Of a DNA stretch of 64,000 nt, positions 12,548 to 24,440 are shown piece after piece; the stretch's first letter is position 1; every line of letters begins with the position of its first letter. Both the position numbers and the translations under genes were made by a program. Source of the DNA: Ignelater luminosus (Eukaryota > Arthropoda > Insecta > Coleoptera > Elateridae); assembly GCA_011009095.1 (NCBI GenBank), contig VTPC01000639.1, positions 1 to 64,000 on the forward strand, given 5' to 3'. The notes under the pieces are model-generated. The model saw nothing but the letters and a program-made list of their open reading frames with translations, ran no database searches and had not been told where the DNA came from.

Positions 12548-13716
12548 CAGTCTGTCCATAAAGTAATGTCCCAATTCCAAACAAAATAATAAAAATACAG
12601 ACAAATTACAAAACACATCGTTATACAGGGTGATAAGTGAGGCTAAAAGAAGACAAAAAATGAAAAAACGAAGTGGCTCCGTGAAAGTTGAAAATTTTGA
12701 CAATTTTTCTAAATATTAAAAACTGAAGCCGTCTCTGGTTAGAAAAAGAAAAGTGTTTTTTGTATTGTCGCCTTAAAAAGTGAAAGTTAAGGAGATTTAC
12801 GGTGTTTTTAAACCCTTATAGTGCAAGAACGAAAATTTACCAGGCATGCCTATTTTCTTGGAACTAATAGTGCAGCTGTAATAGCACAATGAACAATAAA
12901 TGCCATCATAAGCTACCCCTTCGACATTTTACAACTTTCCCTTCTTAAATCTGAAGTATGTTTAACATGCAAGGTTGTTGAAATTCGTTAAAACAGTAAA
13001 AAAATAATAACAAAATTTATGTTACAAACAATTAGACTCCAGTCTCACAAGCAACATTTTAATCCCTTATTATTAATTAGTCACATGAATAGGAAACATT
13101 TTAAATGGCAATGCATTACACATACTACTTGAATGAAACATGCGTATGGAAGGTACTACTTAGTATCTCCTCTGTATTTAATTCAATTTAATAAATTCAA
13201 CCAATTTTTATTTATGTAGCATGATGCTTATTGAAGTTTTTGGTTTACAGAAAAAAATCACCAACAGTAGAATTTTAATATTTTTCCGTTTGCAGATTAA
13301 AAAGCAAAAGTTCCTACTGGTTATTTATGGCATTGTAGAAACCACATAAACTATTATACCCCTCACATAAATAGCAAGAACTACCTGCCAATGACAAGGA
13401 TCAATTTTTGCTTAAGTAGAAGTATGACAGCAGGACCGGCTTGGCTTAGCGATTAAACTTCAATCGCATTTTTCTCGGAAACTATGCAATTTTTGCCTAC
13501 CGTTTTTTATCGCAAATGTATGTACTATCACACTGCTATCCACCTTTAAGAGGATACCCTTTATTTCGGAACCACCCTGTATAAGAACAGACTACTTTGT
13601 TTTCACAAGAAACTAAATAGTTAGTTCACAGATAGAGATCCTTGCTAGAAAAACCAGAAGCTTCATAAATATGCTATTATTAATTGAAATCGGGTCATTA
13701 CTTTATGGACAGACTG
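12548..13716. mobile_element. Small TA-inserting MITE split by a second element
   Basis: CAGTCTGTCCATAAAGTAAT begins the left end at 12548, and its complement closes the right end at 13716. Both sides are flanked by TA (12546-12547 and 13717-13718), as in Tc1/mariner insertions. Without the inner element at 12626-13579 the outer unit is only about 215 bp and has no coding capacity, so it is a MITE. The outer ends match for more than 20 bp, with a few mismatches further in. Confidence 0.75.
12626..13579. mobile_element. CAGGGTG-ended element inserted in the MITE
   Basis: The left end CAGGGTGATAAG starts at 12626 and the right end (complement CAGGGTGGTTCC) finishes at 13579. TA flanks both ends (12624-12625, 13580-13581). 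The interior of about 950 bp has no supported open frame. The inverted ends are short, about 8 bp of solid match, so the boundaries rest on the ends plus the TA flanks. Confidence 0.6.
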
Positions 13717-13879
13717 TATACAGCTAGGTTACTCGTAACTAAACCTTGTAATATGGTTCCCCCCTCACATTTTTATATTCTCTAGTAGTTAAAGGCATTC
13801 ATGATTAGACATTCTTCTTTCCCACCAAGGTTCATTGGTCGGAAGGTTTGCTTCTTTTCTCTGTTTTAAAATTGAGTTT

Positions 13880-13901
13880 TATTATTATTATTATTATTAT
13901 T
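13880..13901. repeat. (ATT)n microsatellite
   Basis: About seven perfect ATT units directly next to the degenerate LINE sequence at 13.9-14.7 kb. Confidence 0.9.
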
Positions 13902-14660
13902 TCAAAATAAGGAGTATATATCTAGTATATAATTCTTGCGGCTGTAGATCAGTGATAGGCAATTGAAGAATTTCTGTAAAAATGCCAGGACTCGCTTTGT
14001 TAGCGGTGCTATTTACATGATTTGACCAAGAAAGGTCATTGATTGCGGTAACACCAAGGTGGATCACTACAGACCTATTAAAGTTCAAAAGAAGCAATCA
14101 GTCATTTTACGACCTTGAGAGATTGTTCAAGTCGTTTTAAAGTCGATCGTGACATCATTAAAATGAATAGTATATAGTCTAGAGTATTTTGGGCAAATTT
14201 GTGATATTCACCAGGAAGATGAAAAACCATCTCTGATTTTTCCCATAAAGAACCGTTGATGCAAAGAATCTTATTTATTCCAAAAATTCCTTTAGTACCA
14301 AAGTGTCTGCGTTTACTGATAAATCCGCTATAGCGGACACGATCAAAGGCCCCGTAAGAGTGACTCCACAACATTTTCACAAATACCAGCTGGGCTGATT
14401 AGTCTACAATATTCAGCGTCGAGTCTATTTTTTACATGTTAGATAAAGTATGGGTGGCAAAGGATGTTACCATAATATAAGAGCAAGGAGAGAAGACAAC
14501 AGTTTTTGAGAACATGAAATCAACCCAGTCAGAACTATATAATGTTTCAGTTTCAATCTTTTGCAGATCGTTGAAGACAATAAAAGGTTTAAAAAAGGTT
14601 CTTCTTTTATAAATCCAGCTCTAATAGAAATTCTGATATCTGAAACACTAGATTTCAATT
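13897..14660 (-). pseudogene. Degenerate non-LTR reverse transcriptase
   Basis: Reading the minus strand from 14660 down, three broken frames resemble successive parts of a LINE reverse transcriptase. The first usable one (14380-14102) holds GAFDRVRYSGFISKRRHFG, similar to the AFDRV...LLxKLxxxG block around motif A. The last (14097-13897) holds VVIHLGVTAINDLSWSNHVN, similar to the HLGVxxxxDLSWxxHI block of the thumb. The expected FADD box between them is not legible. There are many stops and frame changes. It could be Jockey- or R1-like, but the clade cannot be fixed. It is a relic without coding ability. Confidence 0.5.
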
Positions 14661-15140
14661 TGTCAAGATAGGCCAGAAGAATTATTTTGTTGGAAACTGT
14701 TTTTATAAAGATTTCATTTTGAATATTGTATATACAGTATTCCGACTTTTAAATTTCATGAGTCATGACATTACTGTTCAAATTCCTGCTCCCGTTCTTG
14801 ACCTAAAATTGAAAATCTTGTTTTTTCCAACATTACTTAGGGAATTCAATTTACAAAGTAGCAATAGCAATTTTTAAATTCAGCCTTCAAAAGATTTTTG
14901 GACACAAGAACAATAGTATTCTGTTCTATTAAATGTTTTGGGTAAAATTATATATTCTTAGCCAGAACTTGCTGAATTCTAATGCACCCTCCAGTTTTCT
15001 CAAGTTTACATCGTTTATTCAGTTACTTTTGTGCTAATTGTTTTATTAACTTTCTTATTTCTACCTATAGACCCTAACCTATGAATTTGTCCGTAACTTT
15101 TCGTTAATTAATCGGCGACTTTGGAGATCATGTGGTAATT
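14661..15140. other. No feature recognised
   Basis: AT-rich sequence between a LINE relic and the inverted-repeat element that begins at 15141. Nothing is supported in it. Confidence 0.5.
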
Positions 15141-16149
15141 GTTCGATATAGCTACCCCTAGAAAGACGTCGTTTCCAGAGCAAGTGTTTGGTAGCGGCAG
15201 GTAAAGAATTACTCACAGAATACAATTAGGTGGCCGGAGGTAAAGAAAAGTAATGGAATCTTGGTGAAACCGACATAAAACAAACACGATTTTTAAGCAC
15301 ATCTGAGGTTATGTTGCGTGATTGAAACAATGACGTTGGCAACTAAATCAGCTGCTGCACACACTACCAACCTCCTACTGCAACATGATCGGTGTATAAG
15401 AATTCCACTCCAAAGTTTATTGGGGGCCGAAGCGAGGGGGTGGTTAGGTTAGAAGCAGTTAAACATTCATTTGTTAGGAATTCCACCGCAATCTTGCGGG
15501 GGGGGGCAGAATTGAATGAATGCATTCATTCCTGCTTGCGCGGGGTCAATGTCCCTCCAGGTGATTTAGGAAAATTGGGTTGTGGTACTGTTTATTGTTT
15601 GGCTGAGGCTTCAGGTCGCGGATCCCTTGGACCTCGTGGCTTCAACTACTATGGTCATTTTGCCGCCAACTAGAATTTATCCGAATACGAGGTTTTCCAA
15701 CCCCGGTAGATATTTTTAACGTGCAACTCATCGTAGTCACACGGGATCCACTGCTTTACATCTTTCCCAGAGGATGGCATTCTTTTTCAGATCTTTTCCG
15801 TGTGAAAAATCTCAAGACCTCGGCCGGGAATCAAACCCGCAACCATTGGGTTGATAGATGCGTAACTATCAGAGCCACCGAGGCTCCGGATTGTGGTATT
15901 GTCGGTTGATACACTAGTAGGGAATAGTAGGCACAGAACACATATACCTGCAGTAGGAACGTACCCGCGATATTATGATGTCATGGCAGTCGGTGTGCTT
16001 GTGAAGTGTCAAATTCGTCGGTTTTTAAAGTGTTTGGCGTCGGAGAAGTCTTTTGCAGGTGTTTTTTGATTCTCTGAATGGATATACATACATTGGTAGG
16101 GTTGGATTTTTACTGTAGAAGTTAAATCCTAGGGGTAGCTATATCGAAC
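15141..16149. mobile_element. 1.0-kb element with 21-bp perfect inverted ends
   Basis: The 21 bases at 15141-15161 (starting GTTCGATATAGC) are exactly repeated in inverse orientation at 16129-16149. A weaker match, GGTAA, continues just outside both ends, so the true ends may lie 7 bp further out. A target duplication is not obvious. The interior is more G+C-rich than the neighbourhood, contains a run of nine G near 15498, and includes the tRNA-like SINE at 15720-15884. Open frames inside (15392-15673, 15721-15909) have no recognisable products. The superfamily is unknown. Confidence 0.65.
15720..15884 (-). mobile_element. tRNA-derived SINE fragment
   Basis: On the minus strand the sequence opens with a tRNA-like head (15884 to 15817) followed by about 100 bp of unrelated body that ends near an A-rich word at 15720. 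In the head GCCTCGG (15884-15878) can pair with CCGAGGT (15823-15817) as a 7-bp acceptor stem. A B-box-like word, GGTTGCGGGTTTGATTCCC, lies just before the 3' side of that stem, and the A-box region (TGGCTCTGATAG) is degenerate. A head-plus-body layout is that of a SINE with an internal Pol III promoter. The D and anticodon arms do not fold well, so it is not a working tRNA gene. Confidence 0.6.
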
Positions 16150-17229
16150 TGTTACCGATCATGTTTCTAAAAAAGAAATGACATCCATGTTCAAGGTATC
16201 TTTGCATAATTTGTAAAATACTTCTGGGATTTTCTAGAGCGATTTCTGCTGAACTCAAGCTCAGATTTTCAATTAAAAAAATTTGATTCTTATCTATTAT
16301 TAGGGGAACCGAACGTGATCCAGCCCGGGCTTCTTCGGATCTATAAAAAACTGAAACGTGAACGAGAAATCCATGATATAGGGCAACCCTGGCTTATGCC
16401 AAGCATGGTAACCAAACCGATATTTGTTTATCTTCATTTACGACTTCTATTCAGGGGGGGGTTGCACCTATTCCGCAGTGTTTCGCCCATGAGAATAATC
16501 ATGAAATAAAAACAAAAACCATTACCTTGCTTTTATTAATTAATTTATCTACTTTTATTTTTTTTTTGAAAACGCTACACGTGAAAAGACTAATTTGCTT
16601 CTACAATTTTATTACATGTGGATCTATTGGAAACAAAACTGTTACAAGCAAGAGTCCAGTTAGTATTCATTTACTGTGCTCTACATTTCTTCTCCTATTT
16701 GTGAAAAACACTATTGTCGCGACCTCTATTGGAAAGTTAAAAAACTAGTTTGAGAATTATCTTTAGATCATCACACTGCTACCACAACAGTAAAACACAT
16801 CGTCAGAAACGATAATAATATTATAAGGGTTATAAATCTACGTTGGTTGCAGCTGATGATAACCCTTTCTTCCGCCATTTTGATACACGTTGACGAAATT
16901 TAGCTCCATCTCCTGGTTGATGATTTTTCCCTATAGCAATCTACTCAAGTTTCTATTTTTTTTTTAAACTGATAATTTAATAATCAACCTAATTCATATG
17001 ATTGCTGATTCTTTATGATATTTTTAACTGTAAAAGTGATAAATGAATAGGTTCAATTTACAAACAGAGATTGTTTTCAAGGAAGATGTTACAAGGTGCT
17101 TAGCGTAGCGATATAGGGAAAATAAATTTCTATGAAGTTTTTGTAATTGTTATAAGACGTATAGGTTAGATAAACGTGGACTATGCCAAAAAGTTATAAA
17201 ACTTACAATAAGAATTAGACAAGAAGGAT
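16150..17229. other. No gene recognised
   Basis: A small G+C-richer patch lies near 16300-16500, including a run of seven G near 16456. The remainder is AT-rich. No family match is visible. Confidence 0.5.
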
Positions 17230-18180
17230 TCAATGGATTTTTAAAGCTAATTTGAAGAAAGCTTATTCACACAGAAAAAGACCTCTTGATATTATACAAG
17301 ATTGGTGTAGAAGGAATCAATTAAAGGTTAATATTAAAAAAAAAGTTGACCTAGTTCTATTTTTTAAGAAGTCTCAGAAAAGGAAACGTGGATGGATTTA
17401 AAGTTTCATACATTTCTTGTCACTACTACATTACCATTAACCAGAACAGCTGGATATAAGAAAGTACTACTAGATGCAAAGTTGGCTAGGAAAGGGTCAC
17501 GACAAAGAGGTATTTCTTACTGGATGAAAAATGTGAACCTTAAAACCAAGGGTTACATAATGAGTGGAGGCAAAAGGCTTGATGCAGAAATGGCTGGTGG
17601 TTAAGATAGGGACAAGGGGTGGTCTTTCTAAGTGTTATAACCTATTAGTAATTAGTGACGGCATTCTTCCAACTCATCAAGACTCAAAACAAGCGTAAAG
17701 TTTTAATCACCTTGCTTGTGTGAAATCTTTTAAGAAGGTACACAAAATCAGAATACCTTTATGTGCAATGATAAATGAGGGCTCTTTGAACCCTGTCTAT
17801 TGTTTGTTTTCTGGCTGATTTGAATCTGAGAAACTTGGTGACTCTTGTCTGGGTTCCACGATATTGTGGTACAGTAGGAAACGAAAGGGTTGATGCTTTG
17901 GTCAAAAGAAGAGTTATTACCCTCTTCTTTTCAAAATGGACTAATACAGCAAATTTAGGTAGAGTACATTTTTCATAAAAGAACTTTTCTAAGAATCACA
18001 AATTTCTTACTCAAAATAATCAGAACGAATATAAGGATTGCCGCTGGCCATACTCATCTATCAATATCTTAATGCTGTCGGGTCTTGAAAAGACGATGAT
18101 TGTAGACGTTGCATAGAAAGCGAGGAAATATCTATTCGCATTCTGCGTAAGTACTCAATAATGTTGAAAGGGCGTCTTCA
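17230..18180 (+). pseudogene. LINE ORF2 remnant: thumb, RNase H and CCHC tail
   Basis: Several frames together cover the end of a non-LTR retrotransposon polyprotein. Near 17310 IIQDWCRRNQLKVNIKKK resembles the W...NxLxxNxxKT segment that follows the FADD box. Near 17450 AGYKKVLLDAKLARK corresponds to the KYLGVxLDxKLxW block. Near 17845 LVWVPRYCGTVGNERVDAL is the C-terminal RNase H motif (LVWVPGHxGxxGNExAD), with the usual His replaced by Tyr. Near 18090 DDDCRRCIESEE is the start of the cysteine-rich C-terminal finger. An RNase H domain in this place points to the I-group clades (R1, LOA, I and related). Stops and shifts are frequent. The RT core upstream is lost. Confidence 0.75.
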
Positions 18181-19789
18181 ATGCAACAACATACCAGATG
18201 CTTAAATGAGGGTGCTGCTCATCCCCTACATAGTAACCAGTATCAAAAAATTATCAACTCCCCCACCAGGACTTGAGAGTACCGGTTAACTTTGAGTTGT
18301 ACAGCATACATAGATATATACAAACAATACTGGTAAGCTAGATAAATTATGAAAATTTTAAAATTTACTGTGATAATAGCCCAACAACATTAAAAATTGT
18401 GAAGATAAAACCATGACTTGATAGACTTTCCTCTAAGTGTGTCAATTTAGTTTGTGAAGCTTATGTCACAGTATTTTAATAATATTTGTTTGTGATGGTA
18501 TTGTGCAAAATAGATAGGTACAGACGATTTGATAAAAGTAAACTAAAAGAGTTTTTATTTAACTTTTTAGGTATTGCATAAATGGCCTTCGACCACAACA
18601 GATTCCTAAATCGTTGAAAGTGTAGTCTTTGATGTTCCAATAGTATCTTAGAATATCTTGATTCACACCCTGTTTTTGATTAAAGTCCCACTTACAGATA
18701 CCACATTTTTTTTTAATTTCAAAAGTTAAAAAGGTAGATTCGATAGATGTAAACATTAATAAGAGATCATTTTGGCCCAATTTTGATAAAACTACATGTT
18801 TTAGAAGCAAATGATGTGATTGACTGCATACCAAATTAACAAAAGTGAATTTATGCAATTTAGGATTTAATTAGAAACAGATAGGATGTAAATATTTCAC
18901 CAGAATAAGCCAAGAAGCAATTATTAATAATTTATAATTTTAAGATTAGAAGTTATCTATTTATCTTATTTGAATTTAGACTGGTATAAATAGTCGCTTT
19001 ATTTTAGCTTAATAGGGATAAAAAGAAACCTTTGTATGAATTTTAATTGCTCAATATTGTTTGAATACTATCGATAAAATGGTCATCAGGTTCGACAACT
19101 GCAAATTTTTAAAAATTGATTTCATGATTAGAGTACAAGAAGAAAAAATTGAGTATGTCCTCATGTTTATAAATTTTTATAAATTAGCAACCTACAGGCT
19201 CACGAGATAAAATCTACAGATGTAAAAATTCAAACCATTCGGAATTATCAGTTAAACGATGTTTTGCATTGCTGCATGTTATAAAACTTTTAATAATTTT
19301 ATAAACATGTAGGAATGGGAGCTAAGCTACTGTTAACTAAATTTGTTATTTATTTATAGTACATAAGGCTGTACTACACTACAACAGAACACCCGTTAAT
19401 TAATACATTAAGTTATTAGAAGATTCATTAAGCAAAATATAGTACCATAACTGTATTAAATTATAAAATAAAATTACAGAGACAGCAAGACAAAAACATT
19501 ATTACTACAGACATATCTGATAAACAAATTAAAGTTAATTAAATTAAAATCAATAAGAGAAAAAATATTTAAAAAAATGAAAAACTGAGAAAAAAGCTAT
19601 TTTAGAGAAACAAAAGCTAAATAAGAGGAAACGTTCAGGTACACATTAACAACAAATTATTTTTAAAACTTTAATATCTTTGTTTTTAGACTATATAGTT
19701 AATTAGTTTTATTAGTTTTTAGAACTCATACTAATAAAAAATGTGTAATTGGCGTATGAGCCCATAAAATGTTTATGTAAAGGGACCGT
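18181..19789. other. No gene recognised
   Basis: AT-rich DNA between two LINE relics. The minus-strand frame at 18559-18858 has no family features. Confidence 0.5.
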
Positions 19790-21150
19790 AACGAGTGTAA
19801 TGGTATCAGAAGAATTTGACTGCGACAAGGGACAAGAAACAAATATTAGAGACGAAGTTACTGGCGAAAGAGAATCAGAAAATGAAAGATATTAAAAATG
19901 CAGTAAAGAAACTGAAAACTGGGTAAACATCTGATATTATATTGGTGGAATTAAACCTGAAATGCTAGAATATGATGAAGGGATATACTACCGCTGCATG
20001 ACTTAATAAACCTATGTAGTGTGGAAGACAAGTACGATCCCTGAAGACTGCCAAATAGCAGTGGTTGTCCTATTACATAAGAAACGCGACAGTTGATTAT
20101 GTAGCAACTATCGAGCAATAGCATAGTAAAAAATATTATTACTATTATTATTATTATTACTATTTCCATGATAGTAAGATCAAATTTAGACCTGGTAGAA
20201 GTGCCCAAGATTGCATCTTTAGTTTGCGGCAAATATGGTATAAGATGTTAAAAAGCAAGGAAAGTTATACATTTCCACAGTCGACCTAGAAAAGGCATCA
20301 CATATACCAAACAAACTAACGGATGCAGTTAAAAGTATGCTGAATTTAAGGACTGGTAATATAACCACAGATGAATTCGCTACAAATAAAGAAAGACTTC
20401 TGAATCCTTTACTGTTTATATTAGTCACAGATGGGATAACCTGAGATAACCAGAAAGGCAAACCAAAAGGTCAAAGGGATGAAGAATTTGAAAGCAGCTG
20501 CAGTTAAAGAATTCTTGTATGCATTTGACTTGGTGCCAATAAATTACAAAAGAAACAGGAATTTTTAAATGTTCCATTGTCAGAGCTTGAAATGAAAGTA
20601 AATTTTACAAAAAGAAGAGCCATGTTAGTGACAAGAAATGAGAAAGAAATTTTTTTAACTATGGATAACGATGATATCAAGCAAGGAAAACATAGAGTGT
20701 AATGTTAACAGCAGAATAGTGCAGCTTTCAGACTGTTCAATGCCCTAAAGTTAGTCTTGCTAAGTAAAAAATACATCAGCAAAAGCACCAAAATTAGAAT
20801 CTACAACTCGGTATTTTCTCCCATTGTAACATATGGAAATAAATGAGTGGTGCTCAATAAAAGCCATGAAAATCAGGATACTTTGTATAATTAGAGGTGT
20901 GACTACATGAAACAGAGTAAGAAACTCAAAAATAAGGAGAAGGCTAAACACAACATCCGTACACAATCAAAATAGAAAGCAAGCAGCTCGGCTAGTTTGG
21001 ACATTTAATTAAAATGGACAGCAAAAATTTAGTAAAACCAAGTAAGTAAAGAGTTGGCCAAAGACGGGACAACGTGGAAAAACTTTTTCAAGGCCAAATC
21101 AATCTTGAACACCTAACTGTAAACAAGATCACAAACACGTAAGTAAGTAT
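19790..21150 (+). pseudogene. LINE reverse transcriptase remnant without RNase H
   Basis: A chain of broken frames on the + strand follows the order of a CR1/RTE-like reverse transcriptase. Near 19895 is VKKLKTGKTSD (the KxKxxKxxGxD block). Near 20030 is IPEDCQIAVVVLLHKKRDS, which is the PxxWkxa...lyKKGd block. Near 20185 is FRPGRSAQDCIFSLRQ, a textbook FrpGRSTxDxIFxLRQ. Near 20285 is STVDLEKA (motif A), and near 20405 is LNPLLFILVTD. The YADD box reads YAFD (near 20520), so the catalytic pair is damaged. A tail typical of these LINEs continues to about 21150. An (ATT)n tract at 20135-20165 interrupts it. Confidence 0.75.
20130..20167. repeat. (ATT)n-like microsatellite inside the LINE relic
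   Basis: Repeated ATT units with two ACT interruptions, lying between the KKRD and FRPGRS blocks of the LINE remnant. Confidence 0.85.
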
Positions 21151-21259
21151 GTAATTCAGTATACTGACATATTTGTTACAACTTGCAGTTTCAGTTTTTA
21201 GAACTCGCTCCAAATATTTTTTAAAATTTTCTAAAATAAAATATTCCTACTTTAATTTT

Positions 21260-22371
21260 TTCCGTACTCAACTCAGGCATTTTTTTCCTATATATGCAAA
21301 GCATGATCTGTTCTTATCAAGAGCCTTTACAAAGGCCCAGCTTGATATATAGTAAAGGAAAAATGATTTTCTCTCGTCCAACTCGAGGATCGTGAATGAC
21401 ATTATTTTCCCCAACGTCCATGTTTTCCCTTTTAGGCCACTCTTTTCTAACCTAGTGGTGTGTTTTGTCTCTGCTGTCCTAGAGGCACAAGAAGTAAGGA
21501 TATTTAGTGTGGCCACTTTCCTGTTCAAAAAGAAAATTTACCATTTTTAAGTCTACAGAAATCACCCATTGATGTTCATGATACTTTATCTTCTCCAAAA
21601 CCAAAGCTATGGTGTTATATTCTTCTTTCATTTTCGTTGAGTGAGTAATGGGTATTGAACTATATTTGTTTCCATTGTGCAGAAGGATGCATTTCAAACT
21701 TCGCTTTGAGCTGTCAATAAATAGACGCCAATCATCTGGAAAATATTCAGGAAGAGCCATTTTTTCCAAGAGTCCTCTAATTTCATCACAAAATACAAGA
21801 TTGTCTTCTTGAGAGAAGAAGGGTAGCCGACCCTTTTTGACAGGTTGAGATCTCCGGTGAAGTCATTTAACCCATCCTAGTTGAAACGTTGAAGAATTGA
21901 TGACATCCCTTCATAATCACTGTCACCTTCATTAGTATAAATAAGTTGATCAAAACAATACAATACTCGTCCTCACAGAGCTCTGGTAGCTGATGAAACG
22001 TTGGTACCGGCACATCCTCTGAGTGAGGGATGGGCGTCTTGCAGGGACTAAATCAGGATAAGTTTACTTGCTACGGTTGTTTAGATTGATTCCGGTAGTA
22101 TTTACTAGGCAGAAATAACAGTCATTGAAGTGGGTTTTGGGTTCTTTTCAAACCATCGGTACGCCGAATCCACTGTCGTCAATGTTTGGTACAAGCTTTA
22201 CAGACCTCGTGCCCCGATTTTATCTTGATCACTAAACCTAACACTGAAGTATCCAAGATAAGCTCTCTTTACAAAGTCACTAACAGTATTTCTGTCTTTT
22301 TTTAACGTGTATTCTTTGCATATGTAGCAAAACACATCAGAATGATTTACACAACTTCTTCTACTTGAACT
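21260..22371 (-). pseudogene. Broken copy of a recurrent arthropod protein (uncharacterised family)
   Basis: Three minus-strand pieces line up as one protein. The N-terminus starts at the ATG at 22371 (or 22383, two codons for Met-Asn-Asn earlier) and has a zinc-ligand-like pattern, CVNHSDVFCYICKEYTLKK, then VKRAYLGYF and SDQDK. A middle part with several frame changes covers about 22190-21770. The core (21769-21480) holds PEYFPDDWRLFIDSSKRSLK, LLHNGNKYSSIPITHSTKMK and VISVDLKMVNFLFEQ followed by GHTKYPYFLCL. The C-terminal part (21400-21268) holds AFVKALDKNRSCFAYIGKK. I recognise this as a multi-copy arthropod family that is usually unnamed. It behaves like a transposon product, but no inverted ends were found around this copy. 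Function is unknown and this copy is dead. Confidence 0.6.
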
Positions 22372-23439
22372 CATGTTATTCAAGTGTACAAATACAACAA
22401 TCTACAACACAGTACGTTTTAGGTTAACTTTATAACAACTCTTTCCGAAACACAAATATCACGCTAGGCCAACTTTAATCAGCCTTGTATGGTGAGAACT
22501 CACAAACTAACCTCAACTCTAGTTCAAGTGTCGAAGGTCACTTTAGTTACGTTACCGGACAGACAATGCCATCTAGTTGATTTTCCTGAAACTAACTGCA
22601 CGGCAGACTGACAATAGGGCAAATATACAGGTAACAATTCTTGTATATGTGAATAAGAACTGCACAAAATGGAGTTAGAACTGCACGTTAAAGAAAAACA
22701 CTGATCTAAAAAAGTAGAGCAGATAGAAAAAAACTGATTTCTTATTTAGATTTAGCGCCCCAAATATAGCTAAAATTAGTTTTAAAATCCTAGGCAAAAA
22801 AAATAATTTTTTTTTGTAGGCCTGTGTATTCAGAGGCAACTGTTGGACATGAGCTGGCTCTACAAAAAGAGACATTAAGCAATTAATAATTAATGTTTTT
22901 TATTTGATACAAAGGCAGATTAGAGTTATTTAATCCAATCGTTGTAAACGATTTACATGCGATAAGTTTTATACATAAATACGCAATAGATAACAAAATC
23001 AATCTCAATTCTTTACACAAATTTCGACAATTTGCAAGGGGCAAGTTATGTTTTCTTAGACAAAACAAACTATTTTGATTATTTTCCCAAGTGTTTACGT
23101 AATTCTGATAATGAAAATGCCAGACTGGGTTGGTCCGAGATAGCGTGCAATTACAACAACTGCAAAATAAAGAGCTTCAATACAGTAAATATTAATTTTG
23201 TCAAGCATTCTATGTATTTTGAAACGGATAATTTATTGTCAAGAATTACTTATGAATAGAACATTAATAACAAAGTTAATTGATAGCGTGACATTAAAAC
23301 AATTTTTTGTTTTTGATACAATGTATTCAAATCATTATACCCCACAAAAAAACAAACGTTGAAACTTTCTTATATGTATATATATTTGGGTTAACTATGT
23401 ACATAATTATATAAAGTAATTATAATACAACAACTATAC
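22372..23439. other. No gene recognised
   Basis: AT-rich sequence. A duplicated word GAACTGCAC lies near 22659-22690. Open frames at 22675-22875, 22883-23068 and 23032-23259 are composition artefacts as far as I can judge. Confidence 0.5.
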
Positions 23440-24274
23440 AGCCAGGTGCTGTATACCCAAACGCAATCGCCAACCATCTCTGTTCCTCGCCATTTCTTCA
23501 TTCATATTTCGGTATCTCATTGCTTCTCATTCCATCGTTCCAGAATCTGCGTGGGCGTCCCTTCTTGTTTCTTCCTGGTGGATCCCATATCCCTGGTTGT
23601 TTGGGCCATCTTGTATCTTCCATACGGAGTAAGTGACCGAACTATTTTAGCCCTCTTTTTTCGATACGCTGTATTACAGTTTCTGCTACCAGGGTCCTCC
23701 GTCGTATTTCTTCGTTTCTTATATGTTCTCTCTTTGATACTTTGGCACTCCTACAAAGATAGTTAATTTCTATCGTCATCAATTTTCGTTTATCTACTTC
23801 CTATAAAGCCCAAATCTCACTCCCATAACAGAGTATCGACTCAACCGATTCTCTTCTTAGTTTCGATACTGATATGCTTATCTCACCATATACCATTGAG
23901 GGCTCCTATAACTCGTCTTGCTATTTGTATTTTAATTTTGAGGTCTTTCTTCCCTATTCCATTCTTATGTATGATTGTGTCCAGGTATATAAATTGGTCT
24001 ACCTGCTTAACTTTTGTGTCATCATTAATTAACACTTGAAATACTGCATTTGAATTAACCACCATGTATTGCGTCTTCTCCAAACTGACTTGAAGATCCC
24101 ACTTTTTGTACTCTCTGTATAATCTTCTAAGCATGAATTCTATGTCGTATCCATCTTTGGCTAAAAGTGCTTGGTCGTCTGCGAAATTCATTAAATGTAG
24201 GTACTGGTTGTTAATTGGAATTCCCATTTGATGGCAAAATCTCTTCCATTCCTTTAACACTACCTCAAGATATA
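23440..24274 (-). pseudogene. LINE reverse transcriptase, downstream half
   Basis: Minus-strand continuation of the LINE at 25315-26080 after the foldback insertion. It starts at LEVVLKEWKRFCHQMGIP (24265 down), reaches the catalytic box as MNFADDQALLAKDG (near 24180, FADD intact), then KWDLQVSLEKTQYMVV and VDQFIYLDTIIHKNG, the usual YLGxxIxxxG block. The C-terminal tail is legible from about 23765 to 23500, with SKREHIRNEEIRRRT, FGHLLRMEDTRWPKQ and KKGRPRRFWNDGMRS, as in CR1/RTE-like LINEs that lack RNase H. The open frame 24260-23883 is 125 codons, long for this window, so this is one of the younger LINE copies. Frame changes occur between 23883 and 23770. Confidence 0.85.
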
Positions 24275-24440
24275 CAGGGTGATCATTTTAAAACTTCCCA
24301 CTTTAAATAACTCTTTAATTAGTAAAATTATCAGAAATCGTTAAAACTCGTCGCTTCCGTTTTGGAGGGAGACATTTAATAACCTATTCTAGTCAGTTGA
24401 GAAACTTTCACCCTCCCCCCAGCCACCCTCTCCGCAAACT

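Noticed and set aside
13897-14380. Host gene on the minus strand
   Set aside because: The pieces resemble LINE reverse transcriptase blocks and contain stops.
15817-15884. Functional tRNA gene
   Set aside because: The acceptor stem and B box are good, but the D and anticodon arms do not fold and a SINE body follows.
22650-22690. Inverted end shared with a word near 8105
   Set aside because: Only about 11 bases match and no partner ends or target duplications were found.
23446-23766. 106-codon open frame on the + strand
   Set aside because: It is the antisense shadow of the LINE C-terminal tail, which reads well on the minus strand.
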